64,000 bases of DNA from Athripsodes cinereus (GCA_947579605.1 OX388329.1:22152299-22216298), one strand, 5' to 3'; positions 25,976 through 37,851 are shown, counted from the first letter of the stretch. Numbers and translations: made by a program. Notes: a model not told the origin generated them from the sequence alone.

Positions 25976-26658
25976 TAACCAGACCAGATATAACATTTAA
26001 TCATTCTCTGACGGAGCTTCAAATTAAGGTTGTCATTGCAGAATAGTGCTCTCATCTTATTAAAAGTGCCATTGAAAGAGTGGGTGTAAGACGGGATAAT
26101 ATTTACAAAATTTCTTAGAATATCAGTTCATCATCTTGCTTTATGTATAATTTACGTGCCCTAATTAGAATTACACGAAAAGCTATACCTATTTTGCTAT
26201 GATAATGATATGGAAATTTAAAATGAATCTTATACCTAAGTATGATTAGTTAAAAATTTAAATCTATCTCACTCAATGGGTAGCCAACATTTACAGACTT
26301 TAAAAGTTGATACAAGATGTCCTACCTGAGCGAATAGCCGTGTCCATATTGAGTGAACGAACGAATGTTCTCTTAGAATACCTTGCCCTGACGATGCCGC
26401 AAACTCTTGCCCTGATGATGCCGCAAGGCAAAAGCGCTTTAGAATTTAGTCTATATTAATTGACTAAAAAATCATACGTGAAAATTAAACAGTGTTTAGT
26501 TTAACATTTTTAAAACTCATATTAACAAATGTTCTATCTGTCTTTTTCAGTATAGAAAGTAAACGAGAAAGAAACTAATTCTTTTCCTGATACAAAAAAT
26601 ATTTTTATTTTTTAAAGGCAAATAAATTATTTCTGATTAGTAGGGTAATGCGCTAATG

Positions 26659-26945
26659 CAGTGGTACCCAATTGCCGTACAGTGAGATAAGTGGTTAAGA
26701 CTCAGAAACCGCGAAATGCTGGTTTTTTGTTGGTTTTTACATTTTTTAAATCGTCTTTAATAATGTTACATATTCACGGAAAAAATATATGTTATAGATC
26801 AATTCTTTTTCTATTGAATGGTAATGTTTTGAGTTTGGATAGTTTATTTATTTTTTTGATAAAAATTCCGAAAAAAATAGCATTTTTTTGTTTTTGAATC
26901 ACTTTGCTTGAATACCGGGTGGACCAGCGACATATTTTTTTTTTG
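26659..26945 (+). repeat. family J dispersed repeat, copy 2
   Basis: Starts CAGTGGTACCCAATTGCCG, a hAT-like start. From about 26705 it matches copy 1 (AAATGCTG, ATATGTTATAGATCAATT, TTGAATACCGGGTGGACC). No matching far end was found. Confidence 0.5.
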
Positions 26946-27569
26946 TTATAATGCCTAATAATATTTTGCAGTGAACTGTCATGTAAATATTTTCAACAAA
27001 TATTAAAATCAGTTTTAAAATTAAAAAAACCTTCAGTTGAGGAACAATTCATATTTGTATGACGTCTTTATTTTTGTCCAAAGAATGAGACAGTCTTATG
27101 CTTTATCTATTCGCGCACGAGAGAAAAATGACACAGTCGGTTCCGAGCCGGCTTGCAGTGCGGACGTGGGGTCTGCGCTAATTTTTTGTTTGTTTTTTTG
27201 TCATTATTAAATTAGGTATATAATTTCACAATATTTGCATATAAGTCTCGAGTATATAAGTACTACACTACGGATCATACCTTTTGGAAAAATGTATTTT
27301 ACGACGAATTTAATCTTGATTTTTTTTTGCATATTTTATATATTTTTTTATCTTATTAAGTACATAATGCAATATATTTATCGAAAACAATATATTTTAT
27401 ACATCTTTTTTATTATTATTATTAAATATGAACAAATAACAAGGAGTAAAATATGTAAAATGAGCAAGCTAATCGCTTCTTCCAACTAACCCATTTTTTA
27501 GTAGGCTTGCCCATATTTACTTTTTTATAAAAAAAATTATACATAAAAAAGAAATCACGACATAATTAT

Positions 27570-27750
27570 CCCATAAGTAGGGTAACCAGCAGAACAGTTG
27601 CATGTAATAAACATGCAGGCCGTCTTCTCTGTGCCAATAAAAAAAATAAGACATTCAAGATGGGCGGCAAACCTCATCGCTGAAATTGAGTTGTAATACT
27701 TATGTCTTTATTTTTTCGAACACCTCTTTTCACTTTTTTATTGTAAGCAA
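27570..27750 (+). repeat. family B repeat
   Basis: TAAGTAGGGTAACCAGCAG, AACATGCAGGCCGTCTTCTC and GGCAAACCTCATCGCTG. Confidence 0.55.
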
Positions 27751-27969
27751 AAATAACTTTTTTTGTTTTAACACCAGAGCACAACGTTTTTTTAATCAAA
27801 ATTTAATGTGCTATGATATACCTGCTTGGTTAAAAAAAAAACACCAATACTGTATTTGAAATATGTATACAAAAAACATTTTGTCGAAAATCCCTAAATT
27901 ATTACCATCAGTGTAGCTGCATTTAGCTATGCCACCAATAATATATTATTACAACACGTAGAAATGCAT

Positions 27970-27996
27970 TCTGTGTGTGTGTGTGTGCGTGTGTGC
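27970..27996. repeat. (TG)n microsatellite
   Basis: CTGTGTGTGTGTGTGTGCGT-type run. Confidence 0.8.
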
Positions 27997-28261
27997 AGAA
28001 GTACCTACCTAGATATAGGCTAAAATTTTATAGTAGTTATTATTATTATTCTCTTTTGTTAGAAGTTGTAATTATTATTATTACCTACTAGTGGTGGGAC
28101 CAGTGGGGTAATGAGCAATTTTATTATTCCACAAATTAATACAAAAATTTAAAAGCACACCTGACTTGAGAAAATGTCTATACCCTTCCCCCCATTTCCT
28201 CTTTCACATCGCCAATTTTTCGATTTAGTATAAGACTGAGATATTTCACGATTATATTTAT

Positions 28262-28446
28262 GTTCCGTTGAGCACTCGGTAAAGAATAGATCAACCACTT
28301 TTTTCTGTAAGTTTTCGAGTGTCCTGTAAAAGTCAGGTGTTCGAGAAATTTTTCATTTTAAACTCGGCGATAAGATTTGCCACCCTTCCTAAATGTCCTA
28401 TTTTTTATTGCGGCTGATGCTGACCACCCCACTTGTGGGATAATAG
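28262..28446 (-). repeat. family B repeat, near full length
   Basis: Reverse copy including the tail: GAGCACTCGGTAAAGAATAG, GTTTTCGAGTGTCCTG, then CACCCCACTTGTGGGATAAT. Confidence 0.55.
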
Positions 28447-28604
28447 ATTAAAAGTTGCACCCTCCCTCACCCATGAATGTTACAGGAATGTCATCCATAC
28501 ATACTTGTGGGATAAGCCGTGATAGTATAGAAGTAGTAGATATGTATGTGCCTACAATTTCAAAATTTACCCAAATTTTTGAAATTCTATCCCCCGTCGC
28601 CAGA

Positions 28605-28664
28605 TTTCCATTACGATACATAGGAATATTCCAATTTCCATTACGATACATAGGAATATTCCAA
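28605..28664 (+). repeat. 30-bp tandem duplication
   Basis: TTTCCATTACGATACATAGG plus AATATTCCAA occurs twice head to tail. Confidence 0.85.
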
Positions 28665-29039
28665 TATTTTCATACCTATAAGAAATTTATATGAAAAATA
28701 TGTAATCGGGTGCTATTTTGCATGTGTGGAAAGCACGCCACTGTGTGTCCTGCTGTGTGACGCACTAGTGTGTCCCCCTCTAACCTCTCCCCTCCCTCTT
28801 CATCGCTTCTTTCCGCATTCACTCTCTGGACTTTGTAAAAATAATTTGAGTAAATTCGTATGTGTGCTTGTATTGTTTGTGTATTGTGCTACAGAAGTTT
28901 ATATTAAACAAGCAATAGAAATGCATAGTTATAATCGTTGTGTATTTCATGTTATAGGTCGGTATTTATTGATTATCCTTAAATGTGGCTGCTATCATAT
29001 ATTATATAGTATCTGGTAATGATTTAGACAATATTATTA

Positions 29040-29145
29040 GACAATTTGAAAAAAGGCACAAAATGTGACCTTGTCTTTATGAACAGTACCCCTTACGTGC
29101 AGTTAGTTCACTGAATAACAAATTGTGGGAGATGCCGTGATGGTT
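29040..29145 (-). repeat. family B repeat, decayed
   Basis: Reverse copy ending TTGTGGGAGATGCCGTGATG; it runs into the small palindrome at 29138. Confidence 0.35.
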
Positions 29146-29180
29146 TATTTTTATCATAATATGATAAAAATAAACCATCA
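29138..29180. repeat. perfect 20-bp palindrome
   Basis: TGATGGTTTATTTTTATCAT, a 3-base loop AAT, then the exact inverse. Confidence 0.85.
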
Positions 29181-29849
29181 CTATGTAAATAATGTCAACT
29201 TCCAAAAAAAATATATTTCAATTGATAATAAATACTAGACTATGATATAAAATAAATCGTTAATGTTTTTTTAACTAATCTAACCTAAAATTTTCAATTT
29301 TCAGAAACCAACATAATAATATCAAAAATTTTATTTATAAAATAATTTTTCTTTCTTTGTCAAGAATTGTTCTAATCATACTTTTTATTTGACAATATTC
29401 TCAGGGTAAAGCCGGATACTGAGCTAGTAATATTATAAACGCACAAAACTTTGGTTGAATATTTTGGACTAAGCATTATTTTTATTATTATTATTATTAT
29501 TAATCCTTGGTCCTGACTATGAGCTGAGAAAATAATAATATCAGCGGAACTTCGATACTCGTATTGAGATGCACTATTATTATTATTTATACCGTCGTGT
29601 CGTATTGCACTAACACATTCAAATATACCATTTGTCTTAATACACACATCTAAGCAATAAATGTGTTCTCCTATTGGATAATTTGGCGGAATTTTTTTAT
29701 TATATACTAAACGACATTTTACCTAATCATGATATTTTATTTGAGTAGGTCTTCCTCTTAAGTTTTCGATATTTAAAATCAAGTAAAACAAATTTGTGAT
29801 GAAATATTCTTATACCTTTTCGAAAATCTGGCAGATCGATATCATCGAT

Positions 29850-29985
29850 CTCTTTCTTTCACAATACACCGGTCCTATCATAATGACATCAGACTATCAG
29901 AGTACTAGGAATGTCGTGGGAAGAGTCAAATACACTCTGAGCAGGGTTTCTGCCCCGTCGTAGTTGAATGTTGGTGATTGAATTG
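29850..29985 (+). mobile_element. RTE-2 tail fragment, rearranged
   Basis: TCTTTCACAATACACCGGTC and GGAATGTCGTGGGAAGAG match RTE-2. The part after 29935 (GAGCAGGGTTTCTGCCCCG) appears partly rearranged. Confidence 0.4.
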
Positions 29986-30349
29986 AGTTGAATACTATGT
30001 AAATAGTTACGACTAAATAATATAATATATTGGTTATCTAAAATGATTTTACACTCGACAATATTTATGTCTTACTCCCAAGCTTAAGTGATACATTTTG
30101 TATGAGTGCTTTAGTAATTATTTTACGTTTCGTTACCAAAGTAGGTACGAGTGTGTGGTGACACCATAAGTGCAGTAGTTGCAGTAAATATTCAATACGC
30201 TATCAATCGTAAATTACAACTTATGGACGTGAGATCTGCAAGTTAAATAAAAAATAATTTTCGTACACAGCATAGATATACGAGTAAAAAATCCATTTGC
30301 GTATAATGTGTGCTCTCAAGGTTTGTCCCAATTTTACAGGGAAGTAGTT

Positions 30350-30470
30350 GATCATCAAGCCGCTTCACTTGCAGGGTAAACAGAAAGGATTAAGCGCAAT
30401 TTATTTCAGTCCTTGCACACGGTATTTCTTTCTACAACATTCGATTCTCGTGCGACCAAGTCTGTGTGCA
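30350..30470 (-). mobile_element. RTE-1 3' fragment, minus
   Basis: The reverse complement aligns with the RTE-1 terminus (ATCAAGCCGCTTCACTTGC and GCAGGGTAAACAGAAAGGAT). It is decayed and borders a (TC)n tract. Confidence 0.45.
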
Positions 30471-30512
30471 AGTCTCTCTCTCTCTCTCTCTCCCTCCCTC
30501 TCCCTCTCATAT
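30468..30512. repeat. (TC)n microsatellite
   Basis: A polypyrimidine run of TC and CCCTC units. Confidence 0.8.
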
Positions 30513-31667
30513 TCTCGATTACAGAAATTATTTCTTCATTGATAAATAGCGTATATATTTTAATACGTATTGCTAATGTTTTAGTTCCTATGACGACTTT
30601 ATTTAAGAAAATTTTATAAATTTACAATTTTATAAACATCAATCATTACGAAGTTATATAAACTTACAAGCTATACTAGGTATTCAATGCACAAAGGGCG
30701 AGAATATCAACAAATTGCGATATTTTTAAAATTCTTTGTAAATGAACGTGATAAGTTGGGGGGTTTATTTATACAATTAACCCATTTTATTAAGCTATAT
30801 ACCTATGTCAATTTAACATATACCTAATTATTATTATGGAATTATCCAACAAGGCTCAGCAAATAAAACGTCACCTTTTGTAAAAAGATAACATTTTACT
30901 TGCAGAGATAAATAAGACTTCGGAGTGTAGAAACCCAACAAACATTATACCTAGTTAGAAAAATGAGGTGAAGATAGATATTTTGGTGTAATAATAATTT
31001 GTTTGACCAAAGATATAATTTGTTTGTATATTTTATACGTGCAACATAAAAGAGCGTAAGTTAGTACCTAGTAGGTAGGTAATGAAATTAACGACTTGGT
31101 TTACTTTGGATACATATTGGACCACACATATAACACTGCGAGATTTATTTATTTCATTTAATAAACAATCCGTCGGCGCACTGTAACAATATCATCTGAT
31201 CTTATTATATATTATGTATGTATAATAATATATAGGTAGTAGGTATACATCTCACACCTTGTGCCTGGATAGTGTTATGTGCGTATATCGACATTCTATA
31301 TAATGAACATTTATTATTTTATCAAGCCAAAATAATCCAGATCTTTGATAATAGCACAATGATTCAAATTATCTCATTAATAAAATAATAAACTCTGTTA
31401 CTTGTGAATAATCTAGCCAAATGTTATTAGCGCATGTAATTAGGTAGGCATAATTATGTGCTACTTTGAAAATATTGTCATTAGAATTCATTCGCTCACT
31501 GTAAATTGAGCAATAAAATCTAATGGAAACGAATGGTGTCATATGCATTATATTAAATTTCATTTGATTATTATTTTATAATGATTAAGTTTTTTTTTTA
31601 ATAAGACAGTAATTAATTTATCTAATCTGCAAAAGATACGATACGATTAAAATCTGCACATCACACA

Positions 31668-31757
31668 AATAGGGTAGGCAGTGGACTAACTGCATGTAAA
31701 TTGTGCTCAAGATAATGAAAATAATACATTAATGATAACAGGCATACCTCATCCCTG
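31668..31757 (+). repeat. family B repeat interrupted by CACTA copy 3
   Basis: AGGGTAGGCAGTGGACTAAC to GGCATACCTCATCCCTG; its next bases (AATTGAA) follow the MITE at 32338. Confidence 0.5.
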
Positions 31758-32335
31758 CACTGAGAAAAATACAATCGAAATTTCACAACGAATCATTGGT
31801 ACGTACTATCAGATTAGGACCCTAGATATGTAGTACAAACGATTCTATAATATTAACGGGATAGGTTAATATTATAGAATCGTACCTACTAACGAATCGT
31901 TTGTACTATCTCTGGTCCTAATCTGATAGTACGTACTAGTGATGTAACGAATGTGTGATTTTGGATATTCGCGAATGCGAACGCGAATATTTGTTGCCGA
32001 CATTCGCGAATGCGAATAGCGAATATTGACTTGACGAATAGCGAGTATTAAATTTCTACAATTGCTCAAACATTAAAATTTCTACCCCCCCCCGTCGCCG
32101 AATTTTCAAAATGGTATAGGAATTTAAAGTATTTCAAAACTCCTCGGTTTTCTTAAAGAATATTTTCTAGCAGTACCTTTTTCTACAATATACCGGGTAA
32201 GTATCCGGTACTTTTGCCGAATTACCGATACTTTATTACCAAAATAATATTCGCATATTTTTTTGCGAATACGAATATTTGTTACATCACTAGTAGGTAC
32301 GTACCAATGATTCGTTGTGAATATTTTTCTCAGTG
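31758..32335. mobile_element. CACTA-type foldback MITE, copy 3 (inside a B repeat, split by hAT-like element)
   Basis: Bounded by CACTGAG and CTCAGTG with TG on both sides (31756-31757 and 32336-32337). It interrupts a family B repeat: joining CCTCATCCCTG to AATTGAA restores the reading of other B copies. It contains a second insertion at 31937-32296. Confidence 0.65.
31937..32296. mobile_element. hAT-like MITE nested in CACTA copy 3
   Basis: Ends are TAGTGATGTAACGAAT and ATATTTGTTACATCACTA (plus GTAG). GTACGTAC occurs immediately on both sides (31929-31936 and 32297-32304), an 8-bp duplication. The interior has repeated TTCGCGAATGCGAA-type words. Length, ends and duplication fit hAT; no transposase is present. 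Confidence 0.6.
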
Positions 32336-32344
32336 TGAATTGAA

Positions 32345-33840
32345 TACCTATGTACATTAAATATCTTACAAATAACTACCTTTTACAAAATAATAATTAC
32401 CATAATAATATCTACTCCTAATGTACAGAGTAGGAGACGAGACATATTCTTTATCGGTGATTCTACGAGATGGGAATAAAATACTACTTATACCTATTCT
32501 AAAGTGAATTGGAGATACTGTACAATAATAATTTTATTTTGTTTTGTAATCTCTAAAAGCTTTGCCCAAATTTGAGGGAATCAGTTATGTTTTACTATAT
32601 ATAAATAAAAAAATGTTTATGTTATAAAATGTACCTACATTTATTTCAAAAAAAAAATATTTGAATATGAAAAAGGAAATATGTCTGTCCAAAATTTGTA
32701 GAAATACAGTAAAAGCAAGAATAGAGAACAAAGCTGAAAAATAAAAAAATCGCACATTTTACGTCTCGGGTATGTAATAACATTTTTATAATTAATTTAC
32801 CTGAATCAAATGGTCACATCAAATGATTGTATGAACATAACCTATAATTATTTTATTATATATTTATTTCTATAAAATATAAAAAGTCTAGTCTCGTTAG
32901 AAGTTTTCGGTAATTATTGAAAATGGTAAAACCCTTAAATTAAACAGGTGTCTCTCGAAGTGTTTAGTAGAAATAGGTGAGGTGGGAATTTATATACCAA
33001 ATAATATCTTAATATAATTTGCCATTTATTTCAAAAGTACAGAGCAGAGGTGGTACCGGCAATCTCAAAACTCTAATGAATGAATTTTACAATACCTTGA
33101 AAACAATTCGCCAATTTACAGGTAAAATCATCATCATAAAACAAAACAATAAAAAAATGACGTCACCTTAACGAGAATTTAAAATTAAGAAATGTACATT
33201 AATAATAGCTTAAGACAAGTGGTTTTGTATTATAAATTCAATAGTTGTTTGTTTATTTAGGTACATAACCTAACAACCTTTCAAAAGGTTTTTATATAAT
33301 ACAACCCTTAAATATAAACAATATAAAATTACCATCCATTGTTAATTTATATTACCTACTGTTGTTTAGATTCATATGAAAAGGTGATAAACAAACCGTG
33401 TTAAAGCGAACGTCATTGTTTTGTTTTGTCAATAGGTAATCAAAGATTTCTAAAAAATTACAATTTATACAATGTGTGTGAATTTTTAAATTTATTTTAT
33501 CTGAGTACGCAATCCTTTCATAACGGAAACATTAGTCAGATCGTTACGTATCAATCATAATCTTTTTAATTGAAGTTCGAAATTGTCAAAATTGTGTAAT
33601 ATTATTTGATATTTATTTCCGAATGCGAAGGGTAGGTAATAATGATATGAGACCGACATTAAGCAGGTCTAGTTAATTATAGGTGTAATAATTATGTTAA
33701 ATCATAATAATTACCACATATTATTATAATTATGATTGACGGTGTTATTATTACAATGTGTAAGAAATCTTTGATTCATTCGATGATTTGTATGACATTC
33801 GTAAGCTTTAATGTGAATATGTGTTGAATGAAATGTTTAC
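32345..33840. other. FoxC 3' flank
   Basis: AT-rich with no repeat recognised. The FoxC 3' untranslated region should lie at the right end. The minus-strand GTAAAC at 33835-33840 could be a splice donor. Confidence 0.35.
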
Positions 33841-33851
33841 CTGATGGATGT

Positions 33852-34646
33852 TCAGTACTTGGCACATGGTTGGTGGTAGTAGGGCGGTCTATAGTGGTGG
33901 TGCGGGGGCGGGGGTGCTAGTTGACATGAAGGCGGCTCCCACAGTTCCCAATCCTGCTGGTAAGGTTGCTGGTACGAGTATAACAATTCTCCATTTACTT
34001 CTCCTTCCAAACCTTTGCCCATACAAGGCTGTTCTGTGGGCTCTCTCTTTGGTCTGCACTCTAACAACCTCGGCTTTACATCAGGCTTTTCTTCTCTTAT
34101 CACCCTTGGCTCGATTAGTTGCTGTCTTCTAAGTGCTTCCTCCTTCTCTTTCAATGCATCCTTTTTCTTGAAGCGTCTGCGGCGTCTCAAGTATGATCCA
34201 TTGTCGAACATATTGTATGAATCTGGATCCAACGTCCAGAAACTCCCCTTTCCGGGTTTCTTGTCATCTCTTGCAACTTTCACAAAGCATTCGTTCAGGC
34301 TCAGGTTATGCCGTATAGAGTTCTGCCATCCTTGTTTATTTTCCCTATAATAAGGGAATCTTTCCATGATGAACTGATATATACCGTTGAGGGTGATTTT
34401 CTTGTCTGGAGCATTTTGTATAGCCATGGCTATGAGAGCTATATAGGAATATGGAGGCTTGACCATGTCTTTAGCGGGGTTGAGTTGTTGATGAGGGTGT
34501 AAGTATGGCGAGGCTGCATACCCATACCTATATTGTTCATAAGCATATCCTCCTGAACCTCCTGGATAGGCAGCTCCTCCGCTCACACTCCCGACGGCTC
34601 CAGCCGCTCTATAGTAAGAGTTCTGTTCACCGAATAAGGCATGCAT
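33852..34646 (-). CDS. croc: FoxC/crocodile fork head transcription factor
   Basis: This is a complete, intronless reading frame of 264 residues ending in TGA. The fork head (winged-helix) DNA-binding domain covers about residues 62-158. It opens with [15 protein letters not shown], has the recognition helix [16 protein letters not shown] at about 109-124, and ends in the basic wing [11 protein letters not shown]. The FoxC signatures NMFDNGS and [10 protein letters not shown] point to FoxC rather than FoxA, FoxF or FoxL1. I chose the ATG at 34646 because the protein then begins [13 protein letters not shown], the conserved FoxC N-terminus, with a G at -3. In-frame ATGs at 34655 and 34661 would add 3 or 5 residues. 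A Gly/Tyr-rich stretch precedes the domain. A charged helix, a Gln/Tyr patch and a Pro/His run follow it. The last residues, PCAKY, resemble the CSKF end of vertebrate FOXC. By family it is a nuclear activator in head and mesoderm patterning. At 264 residues it is about half the length of fly or human FoxC, with a reduced C-terminal region. Family assignment is firm; the in vivo start is inferred. Confidence 0.93.
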   Translation of the reverse strand: MHALFGEQNSYYRAAGAVGSVSGGAAYPGGSGGYAYEQYRYGYAASPYLHPHQQLNPAKDMVKPPYSYIALIAMAIQNAPDKKITLNGIYQFIMERFPYYRENKQGWQNSIRHNLSLNECFVKVARDDKKPGKGSFWTLDPDSYNMFDNGSYLRRRRRFKKKDALKEKEEALRRQQLIEPRVIREEKPDVKPRLLECRPKREPTEQPCMGKGLEGEVNGELLYSYQQPYQQDWELWEPPSCQLAPPPPHHHYRPPYYHQPCAKY

Positions 34647-34661
34647 CTCAAACATTTTCAT

Positions 34662-35229
34662 AAAATAAGAAAACAAGTAATTTAAAACACGCACACTCCC
34701 CTTCGATAAATGTTAAAAAGTTTGTGTTTGGTATTAAAATAAAGTTTTATTTTTATAATATATGTCACAACACGGCAAATTGTCTCATTACAATCACACT
34801 CTTAACATGTTTTAGTCAGTAAATAAGTAAAAAATTAGCACATCCGTAAATGATTATAATAAATTAGTTTTTCAGTTCACTATGTAACGATACGCATAAT
34901 AGATAATATTATACGCTTAATATTATCGATGATAGTTCAGTGAACTTGATGCAAGTAGAGACGGCACGTGATAAAGTTTTCAATAATATTTTTATTATAA
35001 ACACAGCAATACAAATAGAAACGACCTTGGCTATGGATAATTTACAGTGCGTACCCCCTGAGGACAATCTCCTTTACAAGAAAAACACAGAACACTTCCA
35101 AAATACACAAAGACGGCGCGAAGCAGGTGGCAAACAAAAACAAATAATAATAATAATTGTTACGTTTAAATCAGAAGGTCGGATGAAAAAAGGAAAACAA
35201 AACAACCGAGCACATTTTCCAAAGTAAAT
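34662..35229. other. presumed FoxC 5' UTR / proximal upstream DNA
   Basis: AT-rich sequence between the FoxC start and the CpG-richer block. No coding potential or known repeat was seen. It probably includes the 5' untranslated region. Confidence 0.3.
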
Positions 35230-35470
35230 GTTTCTTTAGGCACCGAGCCTCGTATTTTGTTATGAGTCTAATCAACGTTGAAAAACAAGCGGCCACCAGG
35301 CTGTATTTTGATACACAACACGGTCCGTTTACTTAGCGGGCCCAAGCTGGGGAAGTGTAGCGTGTTAACGCGTGCGCACTGCCCGACCAATCAACGTCTC
35401 GCTCCGCCTTGATGACACATCCCCCACTTTATTATAATGTATTGTGGAGAGCTTCGAGCGATCTACGATA
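35230..35470 (-). promoter_or_regulatory. putative FoxC promoter-proximal block
   Basis: This stretch, 0.6-0.8 kb upstream of the FoxC start, is clearly richer in GC and CpG than its surroundings (for example TTAACGCGTGCGCACTGCCC). It contains a CCAAT box at 35387-35391 (plus strand) and a fork-head-type GTTTAC core at 35327-35332. A TATA-like TTATTATA lies near 35429. The placement fits a CpG-biased promoter of a developmental gene. The start site and any autoregulation through the GTTTAC core are inference. Confidence 0.3.
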
Positions 35471-35929
35471 ATTATTATTCTCTACTAAACTCTACAGACT
35501 ATACTTCTCGCTTCAGTGACAGCTATAATAACTTTAGTCATACAATAGGTATTGTTGTTATATACTTTACGCTATTTGACATGTACATAATAAATACCAG
35601 TACATAACACTACTTGCTACATAATTCTAAACATTCTTCACATACCTAAAAACAAAAACGTGTATGTTACGTGAATAATATTAGTTTTATTTCAGCTGGT
35701 TTATCTTTTGCAGCGATATGGTCGAACCTGTTCCACCAGATCTAGGTAGGTAGGTACATGGTCTCTACAATCGTCTCCTTTTCTTACTCTATCTCCGTGC
35801 TGCATATTTTGTGTTTTTGATTACGTGAAAAGTTCAAATTTAATAATTGTTATACCTAATAGAATGCTTACAGATTTTTTTTTCATAAAAAAACATGCTT
35901 TTATCTCTTTATGTTATACTTACTACTAT

Positions 35930-36065
35930 CTACTATACCATCACGGCATATCCCAGAAGTGGGGTAGCCACAAATAATAAACATGCAAGCTATCCTCTCC
36001 GTGACAATAAAACATAAAGACGCATTCAGGATGTATGGCAAAACTTATACTTAACCAATGCGCAG
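35930..36065 (+). repeat. family B repeat
   Basis: ACCATCACGGCATATCCCAG, AACATGCAAGCTATCCTCTC; diverges after GTATGGCAAAACTTAT. Confidence 0.55.
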
Positions 36066-36139
36066 TAGGTATAGAATTAAAAAAAACGTAGCTGAATAAG
36101 TACATCTAGGTTTAAATTTTTATTATAATGATCAACATA

Positions 36140-36360
36140 AAAAGATTTCCTGGGGCATTCGGCAAAGAATTGGTCTCCCACTCTTTACTGTAAGTTTTTG
36201 AGTGCCCAGTAAAAGGCAGGTGTTCGAAAAAATAAATACATTTTACACTTTAATTTCAGCAATGAGGTTTGCCACCCATCCAGAGTGTCTTATTTTTTAT
36301 GGCACGGAGAGGACAGCTTTCAGCGTTGACAGCGAATATGCCATGATGGTATGGTATACC
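36140..36360 (-). repeat. family B repeat, near full length
   Basis: Reverse copy: GGGGCATTCGGCAAAGAATT, TTTTTGAGTGCCCAG, AATGAGGTTTGCCACCC and GGCACGGAGAGGACAGC. With the copy at 35930 it forms an inverted pair 75 bp apart. Confidence 0.6.
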
Positions 36361-36804
36361 TAGTAGTAGAAGTAGGTAGCTGTAATATTGTTTGCTTATT
36401 TATTTTATTCTTCACTGTATATTGGTAACACTATTTCAAATCAATACTAAGTATCATAAAAATATCAATTAGGTATATACAATTCAATGTACAGAGGGCG
36501 AGTTATCGCTGGAATGTGATGTCTTCCAACTTACCCAGCTATTCAAATTATAATTAATGAAACGTATATGTAATCAACAGAAATTATAAAAAAAATACAC
36601 ACACATTTGGACCATAAACAAGCAGTATTCAGAAAGTAAGGCTATATGTATATGAATAAAAAAGAACAAAACAAAGAAAAGTTTAACAAATATATTATTG
36701 AAAGATATAAATAAATTAGCACTTAGAATAAACACTAAAATTGCTATAGGTACCAACCTATATTGCATAAAACTTCTGCCTATATACAATTCCTAAATAG
36801 CTTA

Positions 36805-37025
36805 ACATTCATTTCATTCATTCATTCATCGCCCTCAGCGCTCCTCTCGGGAGCACAGGGCAGAAACCAACCTCCTCTATTCAGAGCGTCTCTACACCAA
36901 TTGCGTCACCTCTTTCCACGACATTCCCTGCGCTCTGATGTCGTTGTCATAGGAACGGTGTATTGTGAAAGAGAGACGCCCGGGCCGACGGAACCCTTGC
37001 GGACGGAAGAACAATGCTCTTTTTC
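36805..37025 (-). mobile_element. RTE-2 tail, minus
   Basis: Starts with (TTCA)n, then CGCCCTCAGCGCTCCTCTCG and AGCACAGGGCAGAAACC, the reverse of the RTE-2 end at 49040-49118. It runs to AGACGCCCGGGCCGACGG. Confidence 0.6.
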
Positions 37026-37202
37026 TCAGTATTACGGAGATTAACATAGGTACCTACTGAAAATAATGAAAATACTAATTATTGATAATTTTCAACGATA
37101 TCCATGAAAAAGTTGCTTTTTATTGTTATATATTACTTTAGTGTAATATAATTATAATTTTGTTATTTTCATTCTGTGACAAGAAGAAAATATCTTATTA
37201 CT

Positions 37203-37232
37203 TTGGATTAGTTGGAAGAGATCGCCCCTTTG
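37203..37232 (+). mobile_element. family C, truncated
   Basis: TTAGTTGGAAGAGATCGCCC to TTTGCAATAAG only; a SINE-A poly(T) follows directly. Confidence 0.4.
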
Positions 37233-37235
37233 CAA

Positions 37236-37430
37236 TAAGTTTTTTTTTTAATAGATATATCTGGGTTTTTGTTATAAACCCGAATACAACTTTATACACC
37301 TTTCACAGTAAGCTAGTAAAAGCTTGTGTCGTGAAAGGGGAGTTTGCCGGCTCCTGGTATCGAACCACGAACCTCATGTTCACGAGGCCGAGACTCTACC
37401 TCCAGGCTACCGACGAACTTGCTAATTGTT
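37236..37430 (-). mobile_element. tRNA-derived SINE-A, minus
   Basis: A near-complete copy with both Pol III boxes. Its poly(T) side abuts a truncated family C module that ends at 37232. Confidence 0.65.
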
Positions 37431-37851
37431 TTAAATACTAAGTACCTACTTCTTTATAAAACCGTTTGTAATCAACGTGCCGTTAAGAATTGACAAATAA
37501 ATAAATATTTTTTGTACATTTTGGTACCTACATGCCAAACATTTCATTCATGCAAAGCCTTCCAGATATTTCATAATTAGTCTAAAAATAAACAGCGTAA
37601 TTAAGTATTTTGATTTTTAAATTATTTTATTATTTTCTAGCTACCTACATAGCACGAAATACATCGAATAATTTCGCGATCATTGTATTCATCTTGTCCT
37701 CTAAACAAAATTCAGTAAAATTACCTACTACAGCTGGATGTAGTAGGATTTTGTTATACATTTTTATTTATGTATCACTTTTTTGTGGCTTCACACTCAT
37801 GACCATTTATACCAATCAGTGGGAGAAAAAAACATTATCATCGATTCTACA

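Noticed and set aside
28448..28694. Open frames on both strands
   Set aside because: They are created by the 30-bp tandem duplication at 28605-28664 and the edge of a B repeat.
33848..34502. Three plus-strand open frames opposite FoxC
   Set aside because: They are antisense shadows of the FoxC coding sequence; the minus strand carries the conserved domain.
34647..34694. 16-residue N-terminal extension of FoxC
   Set aside because: It would start at a GTG; the conserved FoxC N-terminus begins at the ATG at 34646.
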